This document shows, piece after piece, positions 43,325 to 53,604 of a stretch of DNA of 64,000 nt. The notes under the pieces are model-generated. The model worked only from the letters and a program-made list of their open reading frames with translations, did no database searches and was not told the origin of the DNA. Numbering within the stretch: the stretch's first letter is position 1; each line of letters starts with the position of its first letter. The stretch covers positions 7,307,001-7,371,000 of the forward strand of contig NZ_CP108518.1 in assembly GCF_035989885.1 (NCBI RefSeq), written 5' to 3'. A program made the translations under genes and the position numbers. This DNA is from Streptomyces sp. NBC_01232 (lineage in GTDB: Bacteria; Actinomycetota; Actinomycetes; Streptomycetales; Streptomycetaceae).

Positions 43325-44865
43325 ACCTGCTGACCACACTGCGCCTGTCGGTGGCGGGAAGCCGCTCGGATCACGTGCGCATCGCCTTGACCGCCCTCAG
43401 TTCGGCCCTCGGCACGGTAACGCTGCTCTGCGCCGCCACGGTGATCGCCGTGCCTCCCGCCCGGGCGGTCCGCTACACCAACGACCTGCTCAACGAGAGC
43501 GGGCTGCGTCCGGGGGTCGCCCTCGCGATGGTGCTGCTGACCGTACCGGCCCTTGCCCTGGTCGCGCAGTGCAGCCGGCTCGGCGCGCCCGCGCGCGAGC
43601 ACCGGCTGGCCGCGATCCGGATGGCCGGTGCGACACCACGCCAGATCATCCGCATCGTGGCCGTGGAGACGGGACTCGCGTCCGTCCCCGGGGCGGCGGC
43701 GGGATTCGCGGTGTTCCTCCTCGGCCGCACCCTGCTCGACGCCCCCGACGCGCAGGGCCGTCGCCCCCTGCCCACGGACGTACTGCCCCATGCCGCCGCC
43801 ATGGCCGGCATCGCTTTGGGGGTCCCCCTGGTCGTCGCCGCACTGACCGTACTCACCCTGCGCAGGGCCGCTCTCACCCCCCTGGGTGTCGTCCGCAGGA
43901 CCCGGCGCAGCAAGCCCCGCGTCACGCCCGGCGTGCTCATCGCGACCGGGCTCGGCGCCTGCGCACTGGTCGAGCCCGTGCACGCGTACTTCACCCGCAA
44001 CCCGCGGGCCGACGACGTACCGTTGCTTGTCACCGGGGGGCTGGTCGTCATCGGCGTGCTCGCCGTCGGCATCGGCGTCGTCACGGGCACGGGCTGGATC
44101 ACGTACACCATCGGCCGGACCCTTCAACGGTACGCCCGCAAGCCCGCCGGACTTCTCGCAGGCCGCCGCATGACGGCCGATCCCTGGTCGGGCAGCCGTA
44201 CCTTCTCCGCCATGCTCGTCGCGCTGGTCATCGGCTCGGCCGCAGCCGGCCTCGCCGCCCTGACGGTGGCATCCGTCTCCGCACAGCAGGAGAACACCCG
44301 CCGTTTCGCCGCACTGGTCGGCGAGCCGTACGAACCCGCCGGCACGGTCCTGTACGAACGGGCCTACGAACTCGTCGGATACGCCGCCCTGGTGGCTCTG
44401 GTCATCGCTGCCGCCGGACTCCTCGTGGCGCTGGCCGACACGGTCCTCGCCCAACGGCGCGCACTCGCCTCCCTGATCGCCACCGGAACGCCCCGGCACA
44501 TCCTGGCCCGCGCGATCGGCTGGCAGACACTCGCTCCCGTCGCCCCGGCCGTGAGCCTCGCAGTACTGGCAGGCGTTCTGCTGCCCCGCTTCGCGGTCCC
44601 CGACGCGAGCGACACCGTGGACATGCAGACCTGGCGCTGCTCACCGCTGCCGGGAGACGGCATCGGCGCCTGCGAGGACCAGGCCTACTCCCAGGCGCAC
44701 AGCGTCCTGGTCAGCGCGGAGAAGGTCCCCGTCATCGTGAACACGCCCTGGGACCAGGTGCTGATGCTCGCCGGAACAGCGATCACGGCAACCATGGGCA
44801 TCACCCTCGTCTCCCTGCTCTTCCTGCGCATGAGCACACGCGCCGGCGAACTGCGCACGGCCTGA
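43321..44865 (+). CDS. FtsX-like permease
   Basis: A 514-residue membrane protein from GTG 43321, with about eight to ten hydrophobic helices. Two FtsX-like blocks are visible (AAIRMAGATPRQIIRIVAVE and the later SLIATGTPRHILARAIGW), each in a cytoplasmic loop contacting the ATPase. There is a Cys-containing extracytoplasmic loop (TWRCSPLPGDGIGACED). It completes the PadR-controlled exporter. Substrate unknown; multidrug or antimicrobial peptide resistance is plausible. Confidence 0.88.
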   Translation: MNLLTTLRLSVAGSRSDHVRIALTALSSALGTVTLLCAATVIAVPPARAVRYTNDLLNESGLRPGVALAMVLLTVPALALVAQCSRLGAPAREHRLAAIRMAGATPRQIIRIVAVETGLASVPGAAAGFAVFLLGRTLLDAPDAQGRRPLPTDVLPHAAAMAGIALGVPLVVAALTVLTLRRAALTPLGVVRRTRRSKPRVTPGVLIATGLGACALVEPVHAYFTRNPRADDVPLLVTGGLVVIGVLAVGIGVVTGTGWITYTIGRTLQRYARKPAGLLAGRRMTADPWSGSRTFSAMLVALVIGSAAAGLAALTVASVSAQQENTRRFAALVGEPYEPAGTVLYERAYELVGYAALVALVIAAAGLLVALADTVLAQRRALASLIATGTPRHILARAIGWQTLAPVAPAVSLAVLAGVLLPRFAVPDASDTVDMQTWRCSPLPGDGIGACEDQAYSQAHSVLVSAEKVPVIVNTPWDQVLMLAGTAITATMGITLVSLLFLRMSTRAGELRTA

Positions 44866-44926
44866 GCTCTGGGAAGCACGCCGGTCCGCCCTTCATTCCA
44901 GGGATTTGAACCACGACCCGGTTTTC

Positions 44927-44958
44927 CGCGTAGCAAGCGATGCCACCGGTGCTACGCG
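44927..44958. promoter_or_regulatory. Inverted repeat upstream of the secreted hydrolase
   Basis: Arms CGCGTAGCA (44927-44935) and TGCTACGCG (44950-44958) with a 14-base loop, 38 bases before the hydrolase GTG. Either the FtsX operon terminator or an operator in the hydrolase leader. Confidence 0.45.
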
Positions 44959-44996
44959 CACCCCGGTCCCCATCCCTCCGGCAAAGGAACGCAGAC

Positions 44997-45857
44997 GTGC
45001 CCCACCAGTCCACCTCCGGATCTCCTCTCAGGCGCTCCGGCTACCTGACCGCAGTCGGCTTCGCCGGAGCCTTCCTGGCCCTCTCGATAGCCGGTACCGC
45101 CGGTGCGTCGGGTGCGAACTCCGCCGTCTCCACGCCGAGGCCGAAGCCGACGATCGTGCTCGAGCACGGCGCGTTCGCCGACACCTCCAGCTGGAACAGC
45201 GTCGCCGAACGGTTGAAGAAGTCCGGCTTCCCCGTGGTTGCCGCAGCCAATCCCCTGCGCGGACCCGAGCATGACGCCGCCTACCTGCGCAGCGTCATGA
45301 ACAGCATCGACGGCCCGCTCGTCCTGGTCGGCCACTCCTACGGCGGCACGGTGATCAGCAACGCCGCCGTCGGCCAGGAGGACAAGGTGAAGGCGCTCGT
45401 CTACATAGCCGCCTTCCTCCCCGACACCGGCGAAAGCTCTCTAGGCCTGTCGAACAAGTTTCCCGGCAGCACTCTCGGTGATGTCGTCGAAGCGGTGCCC
45501 TACAGCCTCCCGGGCGGTGTGACCGGCAACGACATCTCCATCGAGCCGGAGGCGTTCCGCCGACAGTTCGCCGCCGACGTCCCGCGCGGCCAGGCTGCCC
45601 TGATGGCCACGACGCAGCGCCCCATCGCCGCTTCGGCACTCGACGAGAAGGCCACGAAGGCAGCCTGGAAGACCGTTCCCTCCTGGTCGCTGATCGCCAC
45701 CGAGGACCTCAACATTCCTCCCGTCGCGCAGCGGTTCATGTCCGAACGCGCGAACGCGCACACCGTCGAGGTAAAGGCCTCCCACGCCGTCCCCGTATCG
45801 CGCCCTGACGCCGTCACCCGCATCATCCAGCAGGCAGCCGCCTCGACCTCCCGCTGA
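44997..45857 (+). CDS. Exported alpha/beta hydrolase
   Basis: A 286-residue protein from GTG 44997 (AAAGGAA upstream). A twin-basic N-terminus and hydrophobic stretch (LTAVGFAGAFLALSIAGTAG) form a signal peptide ending near ASGA. The mature enzyme begins TIVLEHGAFADTSSWNSVAE, has the nucleophile elbow GHSYGG, SLIATEDLNIPP near the acid and KASHAVPVS with the catalytic His. This matches the salicylate esterase/EstC-like hydrolases frequent in Streptomyces. Substrate unknown. Confidence 0.75.
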   Translation: MPHQSTSGSPLRRSGYLTAVGFAGAFLALSIAGTAGASGANSAVSTPRPKPTIVLEHGAFADTSSWNSVAERLKKSGFPVVAAANPLRGPEHDAAYLRSVMNSIDGPLVLVGHSYGGTVISNAAVGQEDKVKALVYIAAFLPDTGESSLGLSNKFPGSTLGDVVEAVPYSLPGGVTGNDISIEPEAFRRQFAADVPRGQAALMATTQRPIAASALDEKATKAAWKTVPSWSLIATEDLNIPPVAQRFMSERANAHTVEVKASHAVPVSRPDAVTRIIQQAAASTSR

Positions 45858-45915
45858 ACCGGCGCACCCGCAGGTGGCAGGTGGGAATCCGTTCCCCCTG
45901 CCTGCTCCTCAGTAA

Positions 45916-46785
<870 letters not shown>

Positions 46786-46805
46786 CGCCAGCAGATCGGT
46801 GAATG

Positions 46806-46845
46806 CCTCGGCGCCGCCCTCCCGCACGGGAGGGCGGCGCCGAGG
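46806..46845 (+). terminator. Long hairpin terminator
   Basis: Perfect 19-bp arms 46806-46824 (CCTCGGCGCCGCCCTCCCG) and 46827-46845 with only CA between them, 20 bases after the haloperoxidase-like stop codon. Confidence 0.85.
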
Positions 46846-46959
46846 GCCGCCACCGCCCCGTACCGTTGGCCGAGTCGTCCCGGAGCCAGGTCCGGTGCGA
46901 TGAGGGGCACTTCGCGCCCTGGTCAGAATTCACACTCGGGAGAGAGGGCCATTGAATCG

Positions 46960-49014
46960 ATGAGCGGGAACGAAGGCGTCATCGACGACAGCCTGACCGT
47001 CGGCCGGGATCGCGCCTTCGTCGGGCGCCAGGCAGAACTCTCCCTGTTCAAGGCCGCGTTGGCGGGCGACGCACGCGCCTGTCCGATCCACTACCTGCAC
47101 GGGCCGGGCGGTATCGGCAAGTCGATGCTGCTGCGCCGTTTCGCCAGGGAGGCTCACCGGGCGGGCCGGACGGTCGTCGAGGTGGACGGCCGGACCGTCG
47201 ATCCGACGCCGGAGGGCTTCGCCGCGGCGGCTGGTCCGGAGGTGAGAACCCCGGGAGTGGTACTGCTCGTGGACACCTTCGAGAAGTGCCAGGGACTCGA
47301 GGGCTGGCTGTGGGAACGCTTCCTGCCGCGACTGCCCGCCGGCGCGCTCGTCGTGGTGGCGGGACGCAATGCCCTCGACCCTCGCTGGACAGCCGATCCG
47401 GGGTGGATCGGCCTGCTCCAGGTCTCTTCCCTGCGTAACCTCGCGCCCTCGGACGCCACCGCCTTCCTCACCACGCGCGGCGTGTCGTCCCGCGTCCACA
47501 CGACACTGCTGTCGTTCACCGGCGGCAACCCGCTCGCGCTCGCGCTGGCGGCCGCCCTCGCAGTCAAGGACGAGGCGTCCACCTCCGGTTGGCGTCCCGA
47601 CCAGGACGCCGTCGCCCTGCTCCTGCCGCTACTGATCGGCGACACGCCGAGCTCTCTGCACCGCCAGGCGCTCGAGATCTGTGCCCACGCCTACGTCACG
47701 TCCGAGTCCCTGCTCCGCGCTCTCATGGGCGACCACGCGCCGGAGCTGTTCTCCTGGCTGCGCGTCCAGCCGTACATCGAGACCTCGGCCGCCGGGCTCT
47801 TCCCGCACGACGCCGTCCGGGAGTCACTGGAGGCGGACCTGCGGTGGCGCGACCCGGACGGGTTCGCCGCGATGCACGGACAGATGCGCCGTTACTTCCT
47901 CTCACAGGTCCGCGCCGTACCGGAGTCCCGGGTGCTCCAGGCCACCGGAGCACTGACCTACCTCTACCGCGGTGACGGCCACATGTCGGAGTTCAACGAC
48001 TGGCGCGACGCGGGCCTGTTCCAGGACCAGCCCTACCGCCCGGACCATCGCGACCGCGTCCTGGAGCTGGCGGTCAGTGCCGAGGGCGAGGAATCCGCGG
48101 CACTGGCCGCCTTCTGGCTGGACCGTCGGCCCGAGGCGTTCCGCGTGTACCGGTCGACCCAGACCGGTGAGGTCCTCGCGTTCTCCGCCTGGCTGCGCAT
48201 CGAGGAGCCGGAAGGCCTGGACATCGATCCGGTGGTCGCCGCGGCCTGGCGGCACGCGCGGGCGAACGGGCCGCTCAGGCCGGGCGAGCACATGGCTCTG
48301 GCCCGCTTCTCGGTGTACCCCGACGAGTACCAACTCCCTTCCGCCCCCATGACTTTCATGCAGTGGCGCGCCACATCGGAGTACATCCGTGCCGACGGGC
48401 TCACCTGGTCGTACGCGGTGATGCGGGACAACGGGTCCTGGAACGACTATCTACGGGACCTCAACCTGCTGCCCGCCGACGAACGGCCCGCGGTCGGCGA
48501 CCACCGCTATGCACTGTTCGGCCACGACTGGCGCGCGCAACCGGCAGACGCCTGGTTGCAGGAGAAGAGCGCAGCGATGCTGTCGGGCGCGCCCATGCCC
48601 CCTTCACCGTCGTCGGCGCGTGGCGGGCTGGTGGTGCTGTCACGGCCCGAGTTCGACGCGGCGGTCCGGGAAGCGCTGCGCACGTTGCGCAAACCGGCGG
48701 TCCTCGCCGGCAATCCACTCAACCGCAGCAGACTGGTCGTCGATGGCCGACTCAGTCTGTCCGAGGTTCTTGCCGCCGCCGCCGAGGCCTTGTTGGACGA
48801 GCGCAGTGGCGAGAAGCGTCATCGGGCGGTGGCCGCCACCTATTTCAGAGGAGCCCCCACGCAGGAGGCGGCCGCGGAGCGTCTCGGACTGCCTTTCAGT
48901 ACCTATCGGCGCCACCTCACCTCGGGTATCGACAGGATGAGTGACCTCCTGTGGCATCACGAGCTCCAGGGCACCGACCTGGCGAGCACCGGCAAAGAGG
49001 GTCGGCCTGCCTGA
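46960..49014 (+). CDS. STAND-type ATPase regulator (paralogue A)
   Basis: A 684-residue protein from ATG 46960 (GGGAGAGAGGG upstream). Residues 48-55 are the P-loop GPGGIGKS and VVLLVDTFEKCQGLEGWL is Walker B with arm, giving an NB-ARC/AAA core; a helical part follows (ALEICAHAYVTSESLLRALM). The middle (about 390-560) looks acetyltransferase-like, with EAFRVYRSTQTGEVLAF. The C-terminus has a helix-turn-helix, TQEAAAERLGLPFSTYRRHL. A close homologue of matching length and domain order lies at 51230-53275. Probably a signal-responsive transcription regulator, perhaps of the adjoining FAD gene. Confidence 0.7.
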   Translation: MSGNEGVIDDSLTVGRDRAFVGRQAELSLFKAALAGDARACPIHYLHGPGGIGKSMLLRRFAREAHRAGRTVVEVDGRTVDPTPEGFAAAAGPEVRTPGVVLLVDTFEKCQGLEGWLWERFLPRLPAGALVVVAGRNALDPRWTADPGWIGLLQVSSLRNLAPSDATAFLTTRGVSSRVHTTLLSFTGGNPLALALAAALAVKDEASTSGWRPDQDAVALLLPLLIGDTPSSLHRQALEICAHAYVTSESLLRALMGDHAPELFSWLRVQPYIETSAAGLFPHDAVRESLEADLRWRDPDGFAAMHGQMRRYFLSQVRAVPESRVLQATGALTYLYRGDGHMSEFNDWRDAGLFQDQPYRPDHRDRVLELAVSAEGEESAALAAFWLDRRPEAFRVYRSTQTGEVLAFSAWLRIEEPEGLDIDPVVAAAWRHARANGPLRPGEHMALARFSVYPDEYQLPSAPMTFMQWRATSEYIRADGLTWSYAVMRDNGSWNDYLRDLNLLPADERPAVGDHRYALFGHDWRAQPADAWLQEKSAAMLSGAPMPPSPSSARGGLVVLSRPEFDAAVREALRTLRKPAVLAGNPLNRSRLVVDGRLSLSEVLAAAAEALLDERSGEKRHRAVAATYFRGAPTQEAAAERLGLPFSTYRRHLTSGIDRMSDLLWHHELQGTDLASTGKEGRPA

Positions 49015-49198
49015 CCGGCCGGCGTGGAGATGACTGCGATACCCGGTGCCCGCTGCACCGCGGTGGCGGGACGCCGGTGATCCCGCTCGCCGGTCCTGTC
49101 GGACGTGCCGAGAGGCGAGGTGAGCAGAAAACCGGTCTGTGAAGTGAGCAGCGGATGCCGACATGCTCATGCCCTCGAGTACGGAGAAGGGCTGTGGG

Positions 49199-50491
49199 AT
49201 GCATGTTGTGGTGTGCGGTGCGGGTCCTGTGGGCGCAGTGGTCGCCCTGCTGCTCGCGGCAGAGGGACATCGAGTGACGGTTCTCGATCCACGTCCAGTC
49301 CTACCCCCGACGCCGGAGCCGGATCTCCGGGGTCTCGGCGACGGGCTGGGGGCGGCAGGCGAGCGACCTCTCGTACTGCTGGCAGAGGCCATACGCATGA
49401 TGTCCGCCGAGCTGCCCGATGTGGCGCGAACCCTGGTATCCACGCGTGCCGTTGGTCATGGTGAGCCGAACCCTGTCGTGGACCGCACGTTCATCGCGGG
49501 CGTGCTGAAGGAGGAGATGTCCCGGACCGACGGCATCAGGGTCGACCGCGGAGTCGGTATCGCCTCGCTCCTGACGGGCAAGGAGCGTCTGCCCGGCAGG
49601 CCGCACATCCAGGGCGTCCTGACGGACGAAGGTGAGGCCGTGCTCGCCGATCTGATCGTCGATGCGGCAGGCCGAGGCTCGAACATGGTCAGACAACTGA
49701 GCGAGATCGGCGCTCCCCGGCCTCTGGAGGAGCGACAGGACAGCGGTATGCGCCTCTACACGCGGCGCTTCGACTCACCCGAGACGTGCCCCGGCCCAGC
49801 AAGATGGTCCCTGCGCCACTTCGACGGCGTCACTGTGACGTCGGCGTCGGCGGGCCGGGGGACCTGCTCGATGACCCTGGGCATCAGCGACGAGGACCTC
49901 CCGCTCTACCCGCTCGCCGGACCGTCCGCGTGGAGCCGGGCGGCAAGGCTCTACGAGCCGCTGCTGCCTCCCCTCACCGGGAAGCCCTCGCCCGGTGTAT
50001 GGGTCACACCGCGGGTGGAGAGCAGCTACCGGCGGTTCGTTCTTGGCGGGCGACCGGTGGCAACCGGAACGGTGAGCGTCGGCAATGCGTGGGCGGCGGT
50101 CAATCCCCTGCTCGGTCTGGGGCCGTCCATGGGGCTGCTGCACACCGTCCTGCTGAGGGACGCCTTGCGTCAGGTCGGTGTCGAGGACACCGTGGTGCGC
50201 TTCGACCGTCTCACGCAGGACCTGCTGTCACCGCTCCACCACCGGATCACCGACTGGGAGGAACGGCTCGAGGCGCGAAACGGAGGCGCTTCGGGGACGC
50301 TCTCTCCCCCTACCGCGGCCCCGGACGAGGAGATCGCCCGGCAGGACGCCACCCCGGTCACCCCGGTGACGCTGGCCCGGGACCTGCAGGCCAGGTTCTC
50401 ACTGATTTCGGCCGACGCGGAGTCCTCCATCCGGACTGGCCCGTCCCGTGCGCAGTTGGTCGAGGCCCTCGCCCGCCGCAGCGCCACGTAG
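49199..50491 (+). CDS. FAD-dependent oxidoreductase/monooxygenase (A)
   Basis: A 430-residue flavoprotein from ATG 49199 (GGAGAAGG upstream). The dinucleotide fold VVVCGAGPVGAVVALLLA opens the protein, LIVDAAGRGSNMV is the second FAD contact, and GNAWAAVNPLLGLGPSMGLL is the GD-like third motif, with Asp of the usual GDA replaced by Asn. Similar to the enzyme at 58244-59698, including GRPHIxGV before the middle motif. Substrate unknown. It follows STAND paralogue A by 184 bases in the same direction. Confidence 0.75.
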   Translation: MHVVVCGAGPVGAVVALLLAAEGHRVTVLDPRPVLPPTPEPDLRGLGDGLGAAGERPLVLLAEAIRMMSAELPDVARTLVSTRAVGHGEPNPVVDRTFIAGVLKEEMSRTDGIRVDRGVGIASLLTGKERLPGRPHIQGVLTDEGEAVLADLIVDAAGRGSNMVRQLSEIGAPRPLEERQDSGMRLYTRRFDSPETCPGPARWSLRHFDGVTVTSASAGRGTCSMTLGISDEDLPLYPLAGPSAWSRAARLYEPLLPPLTGKPSPGVWVTPRVESSYRRFVLGGRPVATGTVSVGNAWAAVNPLLGLGPSMGLLHTVLLRDALRQVGVEDTVVRFDRLTQDLLSPLHHRITDWEERLEARNGGASGTLSPPTAAPDEEIARQDATPVTPVTLARDLQARFSLISADAESSIRTGPSRAQLVEALARRSAT

Positions 50492-50616
50492 GTGCGGACG
50501 ACACCGGCGAGCCGCAGCACTGGTGCGCCGGTCCGAATTCCGACGTACCCCGGCCCGACACAGGAATGCGCCATGTCACGCAACCGGTCCATTGATCAAG
50601 CAAAGGGTGTCAGTAC

Positions 50617-51186
50617 ATGAGGCGGACTTCGGAAGCCGGAACACCGATACCCGGCACCACTGCCACCTTCCCGCAGTCCGACCCCTGCGAGGACTTCGTA
50701 CACGCCGTTTACCACCATCACGCCACCCCCCTTCTGCGCTACGCGGCCCGCCTCCTCAACGGCGACTGGCACAAGGCCGAAGATTTTCTCCAAGAGGCCA
50801 CTGCCCGCGCCTGGAGGAACTTCACCACCACCACCGACCCCGTCTCCATCCGTCCGTGGCTGTTCACCGTCGTCCGCAACCTCGCCATCGACCACCACCG
50901 CGCCCGTGCCGTCAGGCCGCCCGAATCCCCACCCGCCGACGACGTCAACCTCCCTGTCGACGATGCCATCGATGCGATCCTCACCACCCAGGTCGTCCTC
51001 GACGCGCTCGGCCGGCTCACACCTCCCCATCGCGAAGTCATCGCTCTCGTCTACTACCGTGGTTACAGCGTCGCCCAAGCCGCCCAAGCCCTCGGCGTGC
51101 CCCCGGGAACCGTCAAATCACGCAGCTACTACGCCCTGCGGGCCCTGCGCGACACCCTCCGTGCAAAGGGCATCACCCACCCCTGA
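50617..51186 (+). CDS. ECF-type RNA polymerase sigma factor
   Basis: A 189-residue sigma factor. Region 2 reads LLRYAARLLNGDWHKAEDFLQ and EATARAWRNF, then RPWLFTVVRNLAIDHHR; region 4 is VVLDALGRLTPPHREVIALV and YSVAQAAQALGVPPGTVKSR. The small acidic linker is typical of ECF41-free, short ECF sigmas. No anti-sigma factor gene is adjacent; the flanking STAND ATPases may be the regulators. The gene converges with paralogue B, 43 bases between stops. Confidence 0.88.
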   Translation: MRRTSEAGTPIPGTTATFPQSDPCEDFVHAVYHHHATPLLRYAARLLNGDWHKAEDFLQEATARAWRNFTTTTDPVSIRPWLFTVVRNLAIDHHRARAVRPPESPPADDVNLPVDDAIDAILTTQVVLDALGRLTPPHREVIALVYYRGYSVAQAAQALGVPPGTVKSRSYYALRALRDTLRAKGITHP

Positions 51187-51229
51187 CGCCGTTCTGGCCG
51201 GCGGTGTCACCGGGTTCCGGCCGTGGGAG

Positions 51230-53275
51230 TCACGTCGGGTCTCCTTCGACGACCGCGGTTCCGTTGAGTTCGCTACGCCACAGCAGATCGATGAGACGCT
51301 CGATTCCGCTGGTGAGGTGCCTGCGGTAGGTGCTGAACGGCAGTCCGAGACGCTCTGCTGCGGCCTCTTGGGTCGGGGTACCCGCGATGTACGTCGTGGT
51401 GAGGGCACGGTGGTGCTTGTTGCCCGAGCGCCCTTCCCGAAGGGCATCGATGCCGTTGATGAGCAGCGCGCGCAGAGTCGTGGCGCTCTGGGTCACCACT
51501 CGGCTGTGATTGAGGGGGTTGCGGGCGAGCGCGTCCGGGCGCCGGATCGCACGGAGGGCGTCGCGCACTGCAGTGTCGAACTCCGGCCTGGACAGCACCA
51601 CAAGTTCCGCGTGTTCCCCGGACGGGGACGGTGCGCCGCGCCCGAGCTTGTGGGCCAGGATCGTGTTCGACCTCTCCTCCAGCCAGGGCCCTACGGGCTG
51701 CGCCCGCCAGTCGTGGCCGAACAGGACGTAGGGGTGCGGACCGACGCGGGGCCGGCGGCCGACGGACGGCATCGCGAAGTGGTGCATGTACGCGTCCCAG
51801 TGCCCGTCGTCGCGCTTGACGACGAACGTCCAGGCCTGCCGGTCGGCCCGGAAGATCTCGCCCAGTCCGCGCCAGTGCATCAGATCCATGGGTGGCGAGG
51901 TGCGCTGGTACACCGGTGGGTGGACGTGGAATCGGGCCAGAGCGATGTGCTCGCCGGGCCTGAGTGGTGCGGCCGACCGGGCATGCGCCCAGGCCGCGTC
52001 GACGATCGGGTCGATGTCGGCGCCCAGCGGCTCTCGCAGGCGCAGCCACGCGAAGAACGCGACGATCTCACCCGTCTGAGTGGAGCGGTAGACGCGGAAC
52101 GCCTCGGGCTGATGGTCGAGCCAGAACCGGCAGATGTCCGCGGACTCCCCGCCTTCCGCGGTTTCGGCCAGCTCCAGCACACGTTCGCGGTCCTCCTCCG
52201 CGTACGGCTCGTCCTTGACGTGGTCCCCGTCACGCCACTTGTGGAAGTTGGCCGAGGCTTCCTTGCGGTAGAGGTAGATCAGGGGGCTGGTGGCCTGGAG
52301 CAACTGCGCATCGGAAACCGTGCGCACCCGCTCGACGAGGTACTGGTGAACGGCTCTGTGCATGTCGGCGAAGCCGTCGGGGTCCCGCCAGCGCAGATCG
52401 GCTTCGAGTGCCTCACGGACCACGTCGTGCGGGAAGAGGCCCGCGTCCGTCGCTTCGATGAAGGGCTGCCGACGCAGCCAGGCGAACAACTCGGGAGCCT
52501 GTTCGCCTACGAGGGCCCGGAGCAGTGATTCCGAGGTGACGTAAGAGTGCGCACAGATTTCCAGGGCCCTGCGGTGCGCCGGGGTGGGAATGTCACCGAG
52601 CAGCTTGGACAGCAAGGTGGCGATGACGTCCTGACTGGGCTTCCAGCCGGACTTGACTCCGCCCTCTTCCCTGACGGCCACGGCCGCCGCCAGCGAGAGG
52701 GCCAGGGGGTTGCCGCCGGTGAAGGACAGTACTGCCTGATGAGCCCCCGCCGGCAGGCCGCGTGCGTGCAGCAACCGGGCGGCGTCGTCGGGGGGCAGGT
52801 TCCGCAGGGACGTCACGCGCAACAGTTGCGACCACCCTGGATCCGAGGTCCAGCGGGCGTCCGGCGCGCGGCGCCCTGCGATGACCACCACACTGCCCAG
52901 CGGGAGGCTGAGGAGGAATTCGTTGCGCAACCAGCCCTCCAGACCCTGGCAGCGTTCGAAGGTGTCCACCAGGAGCACCACTCCGGGTTCCGCAGGGATC
53001 TCCCCGACAGCCGTAGCGAATCCCTGAGGCGTGGGAGCGACCGTCCGGCCGTCCACCTCGATCACGGCGCGCCCTGCCAGGAGCCCCTCACGAGCCAGCC
53101 GTCGTACAAGGGTCGACTTGCCGATTCCCCCCGGCCCGTGCAGGAAGTGAACGGGGCAGGCTCCGGTTTCGCCCGCCAATGCGGACCGGAACAACGCCAG
53201 CTCCATGTTCCGGCCGACGAATGCCCGGTCGCGCGCCGCCTCCAGCACATCCCCTAGCGCACCACGCTGACGCAC
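51230..53275 (-). CDS. STAND-type ATPase regulator (paralogue B)
   Basis: A 681-residue protein from GTG 53275 (AAGGGGA upstream), nearly the same length as paralogue A. Conserved blocks run throughout: RDRAFVGRNMELALFRSALAG, P-loop GPGGIGKST, VVLLVDTFERCQGLEGWL, SFTGGNPLALSLAAA, EICAHSYVTSESLLRALV, EAFRVYRSTQTGEIVAF and the terminal TQEAAAERLGLPFSTYRRHL. It is on the opposite strand, with the FAD enzyme and sigma gene between the two. The pair probably arose by duplication. Ligand and target are unknown. Confidence 0.7.
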   Translation of the reverse strand: MRQRGALGDVLEAARDRAFVGRNMELALFRSALAGETGACPVHFLHGPGGIGKSTLVRRLAREGLLAGRAVIEVDGRTVAPTPQGFATAVGEIPAEPGVVLLVDTFERCQGLEGWLRNEFLLSLPLGSVVVIAGRRAPDARWTSDPGWSQLLRVTSLRNLPPDDAARLLHARGLPAGAHQAVLSFTGGNPLALSLAAAVAVREEGGVKSGWKPSQDVIATLLSKLLGDIPTPAHRRALEICAHSYVTSESLLRALVGEQAPELFAWLRRQPFIEATDAGLFPHDVVREALEADLRWRDPDGFADMHRAVHQYLVERVRTVSDAQLLQATSPLIYLYRKEASANFHKWRDGDHVKDEPYAEEDRERVLELAETAEGGESADICRFWLDHQPEAFRVYRSTQTGEIVAFFAWLRLREPLGADIDPIVDAAWAHARSAAPLRPGEHIALARFHVHPPVYQRTSPPMDLMHWRGLGEIFRADRQAWTFVVKRDDGHWDAYMHHFAMPSVGRRPRVGPHPYVLFGHDWRAQPVGPWLEERSNTILAHKLGRGAPSPSGEHAELVVLSRPEFDTAVRDALRAIRRPDALARNPLNHSRVVTQSATTLRALLINGIDALREGRSGNKHHRALTTTYIAGTPTQEAAAERLGLPFSTYRRHLTSGIERLIDLLWRSELNGTAVVEGDPT

Positions 53276-53604
53276 ACATTCCCCTTCGGTCAACTCGCAG
53301 CTCAACCGTATGGGAGGACCTGGCAGGCCGCCCAAGGTTCACAGATTACCGGTCAGTAGGTCGCCTGCTCCCGGCCTCGGACACCGCTGTGGAGCGGGGT
53401 CCCTCCCGCGACCGAGGTGCGGAGAGCCGGTGGCTGAGGGCAGTCCGGCCCGGCCCGGTTCGGCGGTCGGCTCGGCCTCGCAGCGATCGCTGAACCAGGG
53501 AAGCAGCGCGGACGTAGATATCAAGAGACATGCCGGGGCGGCTCTCCGTGGAGGTCCGCGGTGTCCTGCCCCGGGACACCCGGCACCACCAGTGGAGTTG
53601 CACA
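53276..53604. other. Divergent intergenic region, paralogue B and protease
   Basis: About 330 bases with two outward start sites. I see no convincing promoter or palindrome and no gene. Confidence 0.4.
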
